From: Sphingomonas sp. CBMAI 2297
GTDB taxonomy: Bacteria; Pseudomonadota; Alphaproteobacteria; Sphingomonadales; Sphingomonadaceae
Direction: 5' to 3'
NCBI RefSeq assembly: GCF_029870595.1
Contig: NZ_JAPDIR010000021.1
Coordinates: 1-64,000 of the forward strand
DNA: 64,000 nucleotides
Made by a program: the position numbers and the translations under genes. The notes under the pieces are model-generated. The model was given only the letters and a program-made list of their open reading frames with translations. It made no database searches and was not told the origin of the DNA. Of this stretch, positions 33,406 to 42,274 are shown in pieces; the first letter of the stretch is position 1, and every line of letters starts with the position of its first letter.

Positions 33406-35361
33406 TCAGAAGCGCCCGCGAATGCCGGCATAGATGCTGCGGCCCAGCGTGCCGTAGCGATAGGCGGTCATGTAGGTCTCGTCGAACAGGTTCTCGGCGC
33501 GGGCGAAGACGCTGAGATTGTCGCCGGCCTTCAGCTCGGCGCGCAGGTCGACCAGCGTATAGCCGTCGAGCCGGGTGGTGTTGGCCGCATTGTCGAAGCT
33601 GTGCCCCGACCAGCGCACCGCGGCACCGGTGGTGAGGCCGAAGGGGAAAGTGTAGCTGATCGAGCCGTTGGCGCTGTTCTGCGGGCGGCGCGGCAGCCAC
33701 TTGCCGAAATTGGCGGTGCCCGGCGAGCGATCCTCCGCGACGATCCAGCTGTAATTGCCGTCGAGCGTGAAGCCGCCCAGCTTGAGCGCACCCGCGGCCT
33801 CGATGCCATGCGCCTCGGCGCGCGAGACGTTCGAATAATAGCCCGAGCGGCGGGTGGTGGTGCCCGGCACGAAGCAGAGCGGCACGGTCGAGCTGGGCGT
33901 GCAGCTGTTGAAGATGATCTGGCTGGTGGTGGTGCGCTCGAACCAAGTCGCGCCGAAGGTCAGCGCGCGGCCGAACAGCTGCTGCTCGACGCCGGCTTCC
34001 CAGCCATTGGCCCGTTCGGGATCGAGCGCGGTGTTCCCATATTCGCTGAACTGCTGGTAGAGCGTCGGCGCCTTGAAGCCCTCGCCATAGCTGGCGCGCA
34101 GGATCGTGCCGGTCGACAGGCGCCACACGCCGCCCGCCGCGAACAGGGTCTGGCCGCCGAAGCGGTTGTGATCGTCATAGCGGATGCCGCCGTTGAGCGT
34201 GAGGCCGTCGATCGGCTCGACGCTCAGCTGGGCATAGGCGCTGGTGATCTCGGCATTGCCGCGCGCGAATGCCGGGAGCGGCGTGGCGAGTGAGGCCGCG
34301 GGCGAGCGGCTGCGGAACCTGGAATTCTCGTTCTCCAGCCCGAATACCGCCGAGATGCGCTTGGTGAAGGCGAAGCTGCCCTGATATTCCAGCCGCTGGT
34401 TGCGGCCGTTGGATTCGAAGCTGAGCGGGCGGGCGCGGGTGGGGCCGTAGCTGTCGCGATCGGTGTCGGTATAGGCATAGGCGAAGCGGTTGCGCAGCCG
34501 GCCGTCCAGCAGGTCGAGATTCACGCCCGCATAGCCGACGAACTCCTCGTTCAGCGAATAGTCGCTGCTGTCGCCGGTGGTCGCGTCGATCTCGGTATGG
34601 CCCCTCGAATAATAGCCGCGCACCTCGACGCTGAGGTTGCTCGCCAGCGCGAGCTCGGCGCGGCCGGTGGCGCTGCGATTGGTGTAGCCGTCGGTCTCCT
34701 TGCCGCCGAACGCCGGGGCGATCGCGGAGATGCCGGCGGTGGTGAAGCTCTGGCCGCCGAGGCGCCAGCTCAGGGGGCCGGTGCGGCCGCCGATCGCGGC
34801 GCGGGCGCTCACCGTCTCGCGCGAGCCGGCCTCGATGTCGAAGCTGCCTTCCAGCGCCTTCTCCGGCGCGGCGGTGACGATGTTGACCACGCCGCCGATC
34901 GCCTGGCTGCCCCACAGGATCGACTGGGGGCCGCGCAGCACTTCGATGCGCGATGCGTCGCCGACCAGCAGGTTGGCGAAATTATAGCCGCCGCCGGTGG
35001 CCGCGGGATCGTTGAGCTTCACCCCGTCGATCACCACCACGGTCTGATCGGCCTCGGCGCCGCGGATGCGCAGCGACGTGGCGGTGCCATAGCCGCCGTT
35101 GCGCGAGATGCTGATGCCGGGCGTGCGCAGCAGCAGCTCGGTCGCGCCGATATCCTGGCTGCGGTCGATCGCCGCCTTGTCGAGCACGGTGATCGAGGCG
35201 GGGACCTGATCGATGTTCACCGGCGCGCGGGCGGCGGTGACGGTGATCTGGTCGCTGTCCTCGGCCGCCGCCGCGTCGGGCGCGGGCGCCTGCTGGGCGA
35301 AGGCCGCGGGCGCGGCGGCCAGGGCGAGGAGCGAGGCGGAGAAACGGAAAACGGACTTCAT
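33406..35361 (-). CDS. btuB: TonB-dependent vitamin B12 receptor 1
   Basis: 651 aa outer-membrane corrinoid receptor. Signal peptide ends AFA-Q (residue 22), TonB-box-like DQITVTAARAPV, plug with SLRIRGAEADQTVVVIDGVKLNDPA and RIEVLRGPQSILWGSQAIGGVVNI, and a barrel ending YAGIRGRF. Assignment to B12 rests on the BtuB-like plug and on the cobalamin riboswitch 150 bp upstream. First gene of the unit running to cobU. Confidence 0.92.
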   Translation of the reverse strand: MKSVFRFSASLLALAAAPAAFAQQAPAPDAAAAEDSDQITVTAARAPVNIDQVPASITVLDKAAIDRSQDIGATELLLRTPGISISRNGGYGTATSLRIRGAEADQTVVVIDGVKLNDPAATGGGYNFANLLVGDASRIEVLRGPQSILWGSQAIGGVVNIVTAAPEKALEGSFDIEAGSRETVSARAAIGGRTGPLSWRLGGQSFTTAGISAIAPAFGGKETDGYTNRSATGRAELALASNLSVEVRGYYSRGHTEIDATTGDSSDYSLNEEFVGYAGVNLDLLDGRLRNRFAYAYTDTDRDSYGPTRARPLSFESNGRNQRLEYQGSFAFTKRISAVFGLENENSRFRSRSPAASLATPLPAFARGNAEITSAYAQLSVEPIDGLTLNGGIRYDDHNRFGGQTLFAAGGVWRLSTGTILRASYGEGFKAPTLYQQFSEYGNTALDPERANGWEAGVEQQLFGRALTFGATWFERTTTSQIIFNSCTPSSTVPLCFVPGTTTRRSGYYSNVSRAEAHGIEAAGALKLGGFTLDGNYSWIVAEDRSPGTANFGKWLPRRPQNSANGSISYTFPFGLTTGAAVRWSGHSFDNAANTTRLDGYTLVDLRAELKAGDNLSVFARAENLFDETYMTAYRYGTLGRSIYAGIRGRF

Positions 35362-35514
35362 TGCGTGCAACCCATAACGACGCCGCACGCGCACAGGGCC
35401 GATGCCGATGCCCTGTGGGGCGAGCGACATCGACCGCGCACGCACGCGGCCAAGCCTGTCGTCGCTCGGGTTCACCCCCGTCCGCCCGGCACACCCTGTC
35501 CGCACGAAAGACGA

Positions 35515-35680
35515 CCGCGACGGGCAGGTCTCCTGGCTCGCGGGTCGTTGCCGGTCCGGCCGCCTTCTCGGGTGCAACACCCAATGGCATGAGGCCGATG
35601 GCTCGCCGCTTACAGTTGCAGGGGCAGCCGGGATTGTCCCGTTCCCTTTTCATCCCCGTCTCCGGGGAACCTGTCGCGGC
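35515..35680 (-). promoter_or_regulatory. Cobalamin (AdoCbl) riboswitch 1
   Basis: Read on the minus strand: GGTTCCCC with a short P2 hairpin, GATGAAAAGGGAAC, AATCCCGGCTGCCCCTGCAA, CTGTAAGC and, at the 3' side, GAGCCAGGAGACCTGCC (B12 box, 35523-35539). These are the conserved core elements of class I cobalamin riboswitches. The aptamer begins just after the dioxygenase stop and ends about 155 nt before btuB1. The remaining 35362-35514 is the expression platform; I see no other gene in it. Confidence 0.93.
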
Positions 35681-35687
35681 GCTGCCC

Positions 35688-36380
35688 TTAGGCGGCCTTC
35701 ATCCAGACGACAAGCGCGAAGCGCGCCTTGCCCGCGGGGAGCGTGCGGTGCGGCGTGAAGCGATCGAGGAACAGCACGGTGCCGGCCGGGCATTCCGGCT
35801 GGAGGCGCGGCATGCCGGCGATCGCTTCCTCGGTGATCCTGAGGCCGCCATCGGTCTCGCTGGCGAGCGGCGCGGGCTGGCGGCCGGGGATGATCTCCAG
35901 CCCGCCATTGCCGGGGCCGGCATCGCACAGCGGGATCCAGGCCGTGGTCCAGACCTGGCCGCAGGACGTGCCGTCGTCGCGGGCGACGTCGCTGTGCCAG
36001 GCGTGGCGGTGCTCGGGAAAGCTGGCGATGCTGGCGCGGACGCGGACGACCTTGCCGGCCAGCGCGCGCTCGCCGATCCGCTCGGCTTCGGCATGCAGGC
36101 GCGGATCGTTGGCGATCGCCTGGAGGCGGGGCCCGCGATGCGCATCGGTGCAGATCGCCACGCGCAGCAGGTTTGCCTGGCTGCGGTCGTGCGCATAGAT
36201 CCGGTCGAGCCGCTCCGCGAGCGGGGCATCGGGGCAGCTTTTGTCGAAGGGCAGGTACATGGCGCGCGAGAGCCGGTCGATATGCTCGGCGATGTCGGCC
36301 TGGGCGGCCTCCACCAGGGCGCGATCGAACAGCGGCAGCGCGACATGGCCCTGCGCGCGGTAGAAGGCGGTGTCGCTCAC
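35688..36380 (-). CDS. Phytanoyl-CoA dioxygenase (PhyH)-like Fe(II)/2-oxoglutarate oxygenase
   Basis: 230 aa, cytoplasmic. The iron facial triad is H129-x-D131 (in HAWHSDVA) and H211 (in TPHRTLPAG); R220 a few residues later would bind 2-oxoglutarate. TTAWIPLCDAGPGNGGLEIIPG is the typical PhyH beta-strand stretch. The GTG start overlaps the btuD stop (GTGA), so it is the last gene of the riboswitch-2 import unit. The substrate is unknown. It could oxidise a corrinoid side chain, a lower-ligand precursor or an unrelated metabolite. Confidence 0.85.
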   Translation of the reverse strand: MSDTAFYRAQGHVALPLFDRALVEAAQADIAEHIDRLSRAMYLPFDKSCPDAPLAERLDRIYAHDRSQANLLRVAICTDAHRGPRLQAIANDPRLHAEAERIGERALAGKVVRVRASIASFPEHRHAWHSDVARDDGTSCGQVWTTAWIPLCDAGPGNGGLEIIPGRQPAPLASETDGGLRITEEAIAGMPRLQPECPAGTVLFLDRFTPHRTLPAGKARFALVVWMKAA

Positions 36381-37150
36381 CGGCTGCGGCCCAGCGTGGT
36401 GATCGTCGGCCAGTCGCCGGTGAGCTCGACGCGCGCATCGATGCCATAGACGGCCTTGAGATTGGCCGGAGTGAGCACCTCGGCGGGCGTGCCGTCGGCG
36501 ACCAGGGTGCCCCGGTCGATCAGCACCAGCCGGTCGCAATAGCGCGCGGCCATGGTGAGGTCGTGCAGCACCGCGATCACCAGGCCGCCGGCGCGCGCCT
36601 CGCCATGGAGCAGTTCCATCACGTCGATCTGGTGGCCGGGGTCGAGGCTGGCGAGCGGCTCGTCGGCGATCAGCGCGGGCGCCTCCACCGCCAGCGCGCG
36701 GGCGAGCAGGACGCGGGCGCGCTCGCCGCCGGACAGTTCGGTGGCGACCCGGTCGCGCAGGTTCGCGACATCGGCGCGCGCCATCGCCCGTTCGATCGCG
36801 GCACCGTCGGCATCGCCGATCCGCGACATCGGGGCGAGATGCGGCAGCCGGCCGAGCTCGACCAGCCGCTCCACGGTGAGCGGCCAGTGCAGCGTCTGGC
36901 CCTGGGGCAGATAGGCGACGCGCCGGGCCAGCTCGGCGCGCGGCATCGTCGCCACCTCCGCGTCATCGACCAGGATGCGGCCCGTATGCGGCACCAGCGC
37001 CAGCATCGCGCGGGCCAGGGTCGACTTGCCGGCGCCGTTCGGACCGACGATGCCGGTCAGCGTTCCGGGCGCGAATCGGGTGCCGGCATTTTGCACCACG
37101 ATACGTTTCCCGAGCGCGACGGCGACGTTCTCGAGGCTTATGCTCACCAT
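36377..37150 (-). CDS. btuD: B12 ABC transporter ATPase
   Basis: 257 aa. Walker A GPNGAGKST, Q-loop YLPQGQ, signature LSGGERARVLLARAL, Walker B LIADEPLASLD and H-loop VLHDL. FecCD/BtuCD-type importer ATPase energising uptake of corrinoids across the inner membrane. Overlaps btuC by 7 bp and the dioxygenase by 4 bp. Confidence 0.93.
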   Translation of the reverse strand: MVSISLENVAVALGKRIVVQNAGTRFAPGTLTGIVGPNGAGKSTLARAMLALVPHTGRILVDDAEVATMPRAELARRVAYLPQGQTLHWPLTVERLVELGRLPHLAPMSRIGDADGAAIERAMARADVANLRDRVATELSGGERARVLLARALAVEAPALIADEPLASLDPGHQIDVMELLHGEARAGGLVIAVLHDLTMAARYCDRLVLIDRGTLVADGTPAEVLTPANLKAVYGIDARVELTGDWPTITTLGRSR

Positions 37151-38136
37151 AGCCGGCGCTCCCGCATCAGGTGGATCAGGAAGACCGGCACGCCGAGAAA
37201 GGCCGTGACGACGCCGAGCTTGAGTTCGTTCCGGGTGTCGATCAGCCGCACCGCGAGATCGGCCAGAGTGAGCAGGGCCGCGCCGCCGATCGCCGAGGGG
37301 ATCAGGATCGCCGAAGGGCTGCGATCGGTGAGCGGGCGGATCAGGTGCGGCACGATCAGGCCGACAAAGCCGATCGCGCCCGACACCGCCACCGCGCCGC
37401 CCACGCCGATCGCGGTGCCGAGCAGCAGCCGGATGCGAGTGCGCCGCAGATCGACGCCGAGCGCCTGCGCGCCGTCCTCGCCCAAGGTCAGCGCGTCGAG
37501 CGCCCGCCCGTCCCACAGCAGCAGCGCCGCGCCGATCGCGATGCAGGGAAAGGCGATCCAGACATGCGCGAACGAGCGGTTCTCCAGGCTGCCCAGCAGC
37601 CAGGTCATGATCTCCATCGCCGCGAAGGGATTGGGCGAGAGGTTGAGCGCCAGGCTGACTCCGGCCGTGGCCAAGGTGGCGATCGCGATGCCGGCCAGGA
37701 TCAGGGTGAGCGGACTCTCCGAGCGCCCGGCCAGCGCCGACAGGCCGGCCAGCGAGAGCAGGGCGCCCAGCACCGCCAGCGCCGGCAGCACCACCGGATG
37801 CAGCTCGGCCAGCCCGAAATAGAGCGCGGCGACCGCGCCGAGCGACGCGGCATTGGAGGTGCCCAGCACCGATGGCTCGGCGAGCGGGTTGCGCAGATAG
37901 CCCTGCAGCGCCGCACCGGCCAGGCCGAGCATCGCGCCCACGCCCAGGCCCAGCAGCATGCGCGGCAGGCGCAGCTCGAGCAGGATGGTGGTGGCGATCC
38001 GGTCGCCATGGCCGGCAAAGGCGGCGAACATCCGGGCGAGCGACAGATGGACCGGCCCGAACAGGAGCGATCCGATCGCGGCGGCCAGCGTCAGGGCCAG
38101 CAGCCCGGCGATCAGCAAGGGGCGGGAGAGTGTCAT
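37144..38136 (-). CDS. btuC: B12 ABC transporter permease
   Basis: 330 aa, about ten helices, FecCD family. LRLPRMLLGLGVGAMLGLAGAALQGYLRNPLAEPSVLG is the family hallmark stretch near residues 55-92. GAIGFVGLIVPHLIR is the L-loop-proximal motif in the second half. The substrate is assigned from the adjacent btuF, btuD and cobO and the upstream cobalamin riboswitch. ATGA overlap with btuF. Confidence 0.93.
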   Translation of the reverse strand: MTLSRPLLIAGLLALTLAAAIGSLLFGPVHLSLARMFAAFAGHGDRIATTILLELRLPRMLLGLGVGAMLGLAGAALQGYLRNPLAEPSVLGTSNAASLGAVAALYFGLAELHPVVLPALAVLGALLSLAGLSALAGRSESPLTLILAGIAIATLATAGVSLALNLSPNPFAAMEIMTWLLGSLENRSFAHVWIAFPCIAIGAALLLWDGRALDALTLGEDGAQALGVDLRRTRIRLLLGTAIGVGGAVAVSGAIGFVGLIVPHLIRPLTDRSPSAILIPSAIGGAALLTLADLAVRLIDTRNELKLGVVTAFLGVPVFLIHLMRERRLW

Positions 38137-38990
38137 CGGGCGTGGGTCCGATCCTGAAAACGGGCCAGCTGCCGCGCCATTCCCCGCGCGGCATCGACAT
38201 AGGCGGGGCTGCCGCAGACCGTCCAGGCCTGGGGGATGCTGATCCGGGGGATGCCCGCCAGCGCCGGGTGGTGGAGCATCTCGGTGCCCTGGTCGGCGAC
38301 CTTGTCGGTCGCGCTCTCGACGATCAGATAGTCGGGCCGGGCCGCCACCATCTCCTCGATGCTCAGCTGCGAGAGCGGCGGCTTGCCGAGCTTCGCCGCC
38401 AGGTTCACCAGCCCCATGCGCCGCATCAGATCGTCGATCAGCGTGCCGGTGCCGGTCATGAAGCCGCGGCGCTGATAATAGGCCGCGACCTTGCCGCCGC
38501 CCGGCCGGCCGACCCCGGCAAGCTGCCCCGCCATCCGCGCGACCAGCGCCTCGCCACGCTCGGGATGGCCGACCGCCACCGCGGTCTGGCGGATCGAGGT
38601 GTAGATCTCGTCGACCGTGCTGGCGGTCTCGAGATCGAGCAGATGGTAGGAATGCCCCCTCAGCGCGCGCATCGGCGCGCTGCGGCTGGCGGGCATGCCG
38701 ATGATCAGGTCGGGATCGATCGCGAGGATCTGCTCGGCCGAATTCTTCAGCACCGGCAGCCCGCGCGCCTTCGCCGCCTCGCCGGACATCTCCGCATCGG
38801 TGGCGTTGCGGGTGACCCCCGCGATCTGGCCGCGATCGGCGAGCGCCAGGACGAGCTGGTCGGCGCACAGGTTGATCGAGACGATCCGCTTCGGCTTGCC
38901 GGCGGGCGGGGCCGATGCCGGCGCGCCGGCCCATAGCGCCGCGCCGCCCAGGGCGAGCAGCGGCAGGGCCAGGAGCTTGGCCGATGCCAT
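38133..38990 (-). CDS. btuF: Periplasmic B12-binding protein
   Basis: 285 aa, N-terminal signal sequence (MASAKLLALPLLALGGAALWAGA). Type III periplasmic binding protein fold: KRIVSINLCADQLVLALADR opens lobe 1, EQILAIDPDLIIGMPASR follows, and IEEMVAARPDYLIVESATD lies in lobe 2. The SINLCADQ segment is common in BtuF-like proteins of alphaproteobacteria. 1-bp overlap with cobO. Confidence 0.9.
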   Translation of the reverse strand: MASAKLLALPLLALGGAALWAGAPASAPPAGKPKRIVSINLCADQLVLALADRGQIAGVTRNATDAEMSGEAAKARGLPVLKNSAEQILAIDPDLIIGMPASRSAPMRALRGHSYHLLDLETASTVDEIYTSIRQTAVAVGHPERGEALVARMAGQLAGVGRPGGGKVAAYYQRRGFMTGTGTLIDDLMRRMGLVNLAAKLGKPPLSQLSIEEMVAARPDYLIVESATDKVADQGTEMLHHPALAGIPRISIPQAWTVCGSPAYVDAARGMARQLARFQDRTHAR

Positions 38991-39598
38991 CAGAACTCGA
39001 TCCCCGCCTGCGCCTTGACGTTCTGCTCGCGGAAGGGGTGCTTCACCTGGGCCATCTCGGTGACGAGGTCGGCGGCGTCGATCAGCGCCTGGGGCGCGTT
39101 GCGGCCGGTGATGATCACGTGCTTCATCGCCGGCTTGGCGGCCAGCGCCGCGAGCACTTCGTCCGTCGGCAGATAGTCGTAGCGCAGCACGATGTTGAGC
39201 TCGTCGGCGATCACCATCGCATAGTCCGGATCGGCGATCATCCGCTTCACCTCTTCCCAGGCTTCGCGCGCGACGGCGATGTCGCGCGCGCGGTCCTGCG
39301 TGTCCCAGGTGAAGCCCTCGCCCATCGGCTTGAACTCGATCAGCTCGGGGAAGCGGTCGAACACAGCCTTCTCGCCGGTGGCCATCGCGCCCTTCACGAA
39401 CTGGACCATGCCCACCTTCATGCCGTGCCCGATCGCGCGCACCGCCATGCCGAGCGCGGCGGAGGTCTTGCCCTTGCCCGGCCCGGTATGGACGATGACC
39501 AGGCCCTTCTCCACCGTCTTGGTGGCGATCTTCCTGGCCTGGGCGGCCTGGACCTTCTTCATCTTCGCATTGTGTTCTGCGTCGGTACGTTGCTTCAC
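38990..39598 (-). CDS. cobO: Corrinoid adenosyltransferase
   Basis: 202 aa (CobO/CobA/BtuR). Transfers the 5'-deoxyadenosyl group from ATP to cob(I)alamin or cob(I)yrinic acid a,c-diamide. P-loop HTGPGKGKTSAALG at about 37-50, MVQFVKGA, WDTQDRARD, MVIADELNIVLRY and ITGRNAPQALIDAADLVTEM are all CobO signatures. The start is GTG behind GGGGGGAAG. 20 bp after btuB2. Confidence 0.94.
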   Translation of the reverse strand: MKQRTDAEHNAKMKKVQAAQARKIATKTVEKGLVIVHTGPGKGKTSAALGMAVRAIGHGMKVGMVQFVKGAMATGEKAVFDRFPELIEFKPMGEGFTWDTQDRARDIAVAREAWEEVKRMIADPDYAMVIADELNIVLRYDYLPTDEVLAALAAKPAMKHVIITGRNAPQALIDAADLVTEMAQVKHPFREQNVKAQAGIEF

Positions 39599-39618
39599 GG
39601 CCGCTTCCCCCCTGCGCT

Positions 39619-41559
39619 TCAGAAGGCGACGCGCACGCCGCCATAGGCGGCCGCGCCCGGCGTCGCGAAGCTGAACACTTCCTCATATTTCACGTCGAAC
39701 AGGTTCTCGACGCGCCCGAACACCGAGAAGCGGTCGCTCAGCCGGTACTGGGCATTGAGGTTCACCAGCGTGAACGGCTTGAGCGAGACGCGCACCGGCA
39801 CATAGCTGGGATCGATATAGGCCAGGTCGTCCATGCGGCCATTGTAGCGCACCGTCAGCGTGGTCGAGAAACGCTCGTCCCTGCTGAACAGCGTGGCATT
39901 GACGCTGGCCATGTCGCCGGGGCGGCGAACCTCGGTGACGCCGGCCTCGGTCGCCTTCAGATGGGTATAGGCCGCGTCGATGCGGAGCTGGCGGATCGGA
40001 CGCAGGCTGGCGGTCACCTCGACGCCGTGCTGCTTCGAATCGGTGGTGCGGTTGCCGGGCGTCGCGGTGTAGCTCGGCGCCGGATAGGTGATGTAGATCT
40101 CGTCGGTGAGCTTGGAATCGAAATAGGTCGCGCCGATCGTCGCCTTGTCGTTCCAGAAGCTCTGCTCGATGCCCGCTTCCCAGCCCTTGGACTTTTCCGG
40201 CCTGAGGTTCGGATTGCCGATATAGGTGCCGCTCGAATAGCCGAAGAGCTCGTAATAGCCGGGGTTCTTCACGCCGGTGCCATAGGCGGCATGGACGCGC
40301 GTGTCGGTGGGCAGGCGATAGCCGGCCTGGACGCGCCAGGTGGTCGCGTTCGCGAAGCGGTTATTGTCGTCGTGCCGCACCGAGGCGCCGCCGGTGAAAG
40401 CGCCCGCGGTCAGCTCATATTGGCCGACCAGGCCGAGATTGTCGGTGCTGCGCCGGCCGCGAAACGCGTCGAAGGGCGAGCCTGTCGACGGGGTCGTGTT
40501 GCGGAACTGCTCGCGCTCCCAGTCGAGCGCGGCGGTCAGGCGGTGGGTGATCGCATCGGTGCCGAAGCGGAAGCTCGAGACGAACGATCCCTTGTAGCGC
40601 TGGCCCTTGTCGCCATAATCGACTCCGCCCGGCTTGTAGCCGGTGCGGGTGGTGTCGGCGAACTGGCCCGAAAGCGTGTTGGTCCAGCGGCCGTCGAGCG
40701 CGGTCAGCTCGGCGCTGAGCAGGCCGTAGAACGCTTCGTTGGTGAAGCGCACGCCGGGGCTGTCGACCGTGTAGCCGAAGCGCGGGCTGGCGGGATTGCT
40801 CTCGCTGTTGTTGGTCTCCGCATCGGTATTGCTGTAGCGCAGCACGCCGGTGACCTTCAGGTTGGTCATGGGCGTCCAGCCCAGCTTGGCGCTGGCGCCG
40901 ACGCTGTCCGAGCCGATGTCGCGCGTGCCGCCCCGCGCCGTCGGATAGCCCCTGGTGTGATACCAGCTGCCCGAGACCGCATAGTCCAGCGTGCCCGAGG
41001 CGCCGGCCGCGCGCGCGGCGCCGCTGAAGGTGCCGAACGAGCCGCCCTCGGCGCGGGCGCTGTATCCCGGCGCCTCGCGGCCCGAGAGCGTGATATAGTT
41101 GACCACGCCGCCGATCGCGTCCGATCCGTAGAGCGACGATTGCTGGCCGCGCAGCACTTCGATCCGGGCGGCCGGATCGGCGATCAGCGTGCCGAGATCA
41201 TATTCGCCATAATAGGGGTCCGCCGCCTCGATCCCGTCGATCAGGACGAGGACGTGATTGGCCTCGCTGCCGCGGATCCGCAGCTGGGTCTGGCCGCCGA
41301 TCGCGCCGATGCGGCTGACCGCGACGCCGGGCACGTCGCGCAGCACGTCGGAGACGATGCGCGTCTGGCGCTGGTCGAGCGCTTCCGCGTCGATCACCGT
41401 GGCCGAGGCGGGCAGGTTCCTGAGCTCGACGCCCTCGCCCGAGCGCGAGGCGGTGACGATGATCGCGTCCTGCGGGTCGGCCGCCTGGTCGGCATTCTGC
41501 GCATGCGCCGGCATGGCGGCGGCGATCGCGATCAGCGAGACGAAACTGGTCTTCAACAT
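39619..41559 (-). CDS. btuB: TonB-dependent vitamin B12 receptor 2
   Basis: 646 aa. Signal peptide MLKTSFVSLIAIAAAMPAHAQ, TonB-box-like DAIIVTASRSGEG, plug with TQLRIRGSEANHVLVLIDGIEAADP and RIEVLRGQQSSLYGSDAIGGVVNY, barrel ending AAYGGVRVAF. EANHVLVLIDGI is closer to E. coli BtuB than the matching stretch of receptor 1. Heads the unit btuB2-cobO-btuF-btuC-btuD-dioxygenase under its own cobalamin riboswitch. The two receptors are clearly different proteins and may favour different corrinoids. Confidence 0.93.
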   Translation of the reverse strand: MLKTSFVSLIAIAAAMPAHAQNADQAADPQDAIIVTASRSGEGVELRNLPASATVIDAEALDQRQTRIVSDVLRDVPGVAVSRIGAIGGQTQLRIRGSEANHVLVLIDGIEAADPYYGEYDLGTLIADPAARIEVLRGQQSSLYGSDAIGGVVNYITLSGREAPGYSARAEGGSFGTFSGAARAAGASGTLDYAVSGSWYHTRGYPTARGGTRDIGSDSVGASAKLGWTPMTNLKVTGVLRYSNTDAETNNSESNPASPRFGYTVDSPGVRFTNEAFYGLLSAELTALDGRWTNTLSGQFADTTRTGYKPGGVDYGDKGQRYKGSFVSSFRFGTDAITHRLTAALDWEREQFRNTTPSTGSPFDAFRGRRSTDNLGLVGQYELTAGAFTGGASVRHDDNNRFANATTWRVQAGYRLPTDTRVHAAYGTGVKNPGYYELFGYSSGTYIGNPNLRPEKSKGWEAGIEQSFWNDKATIGATYFDSKLTDEIYITYPAPSYTATPGNRTTDSKQHGVEVTASLRPIRQLRIDAAYTHLKATEAGVTEVRRPGDMASVNATLFSRDERFSTTLTVRYNGRMDDLAYIDPSYVPVRVSLKPFTLVNLNAQYRLSDRFSVFGRVENLFDVKYEEVFSFATPGAAAYGGVRVAF

Positions 41560-41740
41560 GGGTAGTCCCCCCTGCGCCCGTGCAACGAGGGCGGGGCCTG
41601 CCGCGAACGGCCGATGCGGGCGACGGGCGGGCACTTGCCCGTCGCACGGCACCGAAGCGGCCCCGGCCGCTTGGTCGTCGCTCAGACGGAGAGATACCGT
41701 GCCTTGGCCATCCCCTGGACCAGGGCAAGAGCGACCGTTG

Positions 41741-41935
41741 CGCCGGCAGGTCTCCTGGCTCGCGGGTCAGGGCGCGATGCACGGCCTTCCCGGATCGGCG
41801 ATCCAGTGGCCGCCCCCTCGAATCGGGGGGCAAGTGCATCGCGCTCGCCGCTTACAGTTGCAGGGACAGCCGCGGAATTGGACGGAAGGCCCGTCCGCAC
41901 CGCATTCCCGTTTAAGCCCCTTTCGGGGCACCGGC
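41741..41935 (-). promoter_or_regulatory. Cobalamin riboswitch 2
   Basis: Minus strand: GGTGCCCC-GAAA-GGGGC (P2), AACGGGAATGCGGTGCGGAC, AATTCCGCGGCTGTCCCTGC, AACTGTAAGC, and 3' GAGCCAGGAGACCTGCCGGC (41743-41762). The peripheral stem between the core and the B12 box is much longer than in riboswitch 1: GATGCACTTGCCCCCC is followed later by GGGGGCGG and GTGCATCGC. It lies about 180 nt upstream of btuB2; 41560-41740 holds no gene. Confidence 0.92.
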
Positions 41936-42184
41936 GCGATCATGTCGTGGAGGGCGGAGCCGCCCCACGGCGCGGCGCATAGGGCAAATGACCGGCCGCG
42001 CCAAGATCGGTCGCGCGGCCCGGCCGACCGTGCCGATGATCTGGCCGCCGCCGCCGATCAGGCGCCGCACGGCTTCTGCCGGGATCTCGCTGCTTCCCGC
42101 GCTGTCGAGATGGCGGGCCCCCCGGCGCAAGGCCGGGGTGACGAAGCAAGAATATGAGTCCCCGAGCCAGGGGCACGCCCCAAC

Positions 42185-42241
42185 CAGCAAACCCCGTCTC
42201 AATCAGCAAACCCCGTCATCCCCGCCTTCGCGGGGATGACG
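42185..42241. repeat. Direct repeat plus REP-like hairpin
   Basis: CAGCAAACCCCGTC occurs at 42185-42198 and 42204-42217. The second copy runs into the hairpin CGTCATCCCCGC-CTTC-GCGGGGATGACG (42214-42241), identical in its arms to the element at 80-162. A degenerate relative (CCCCGGCGCAAGGCCGGGGTGACG) lies near 42120-42143. The rest of 41936-42184 shows no gene. Confidence 0.65.
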
Positions 42242-42274
42242 AAAATAAATCAAAGCCTTGATCGGGTTTCGACC

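Noticed and set aside
41580..42157. Plus-strand ORFs of 111-299 aa across the second riboswitch
   Set aside because: They run antisense through a structured RNA and a repeat; no domain, RBS or conservation signal.
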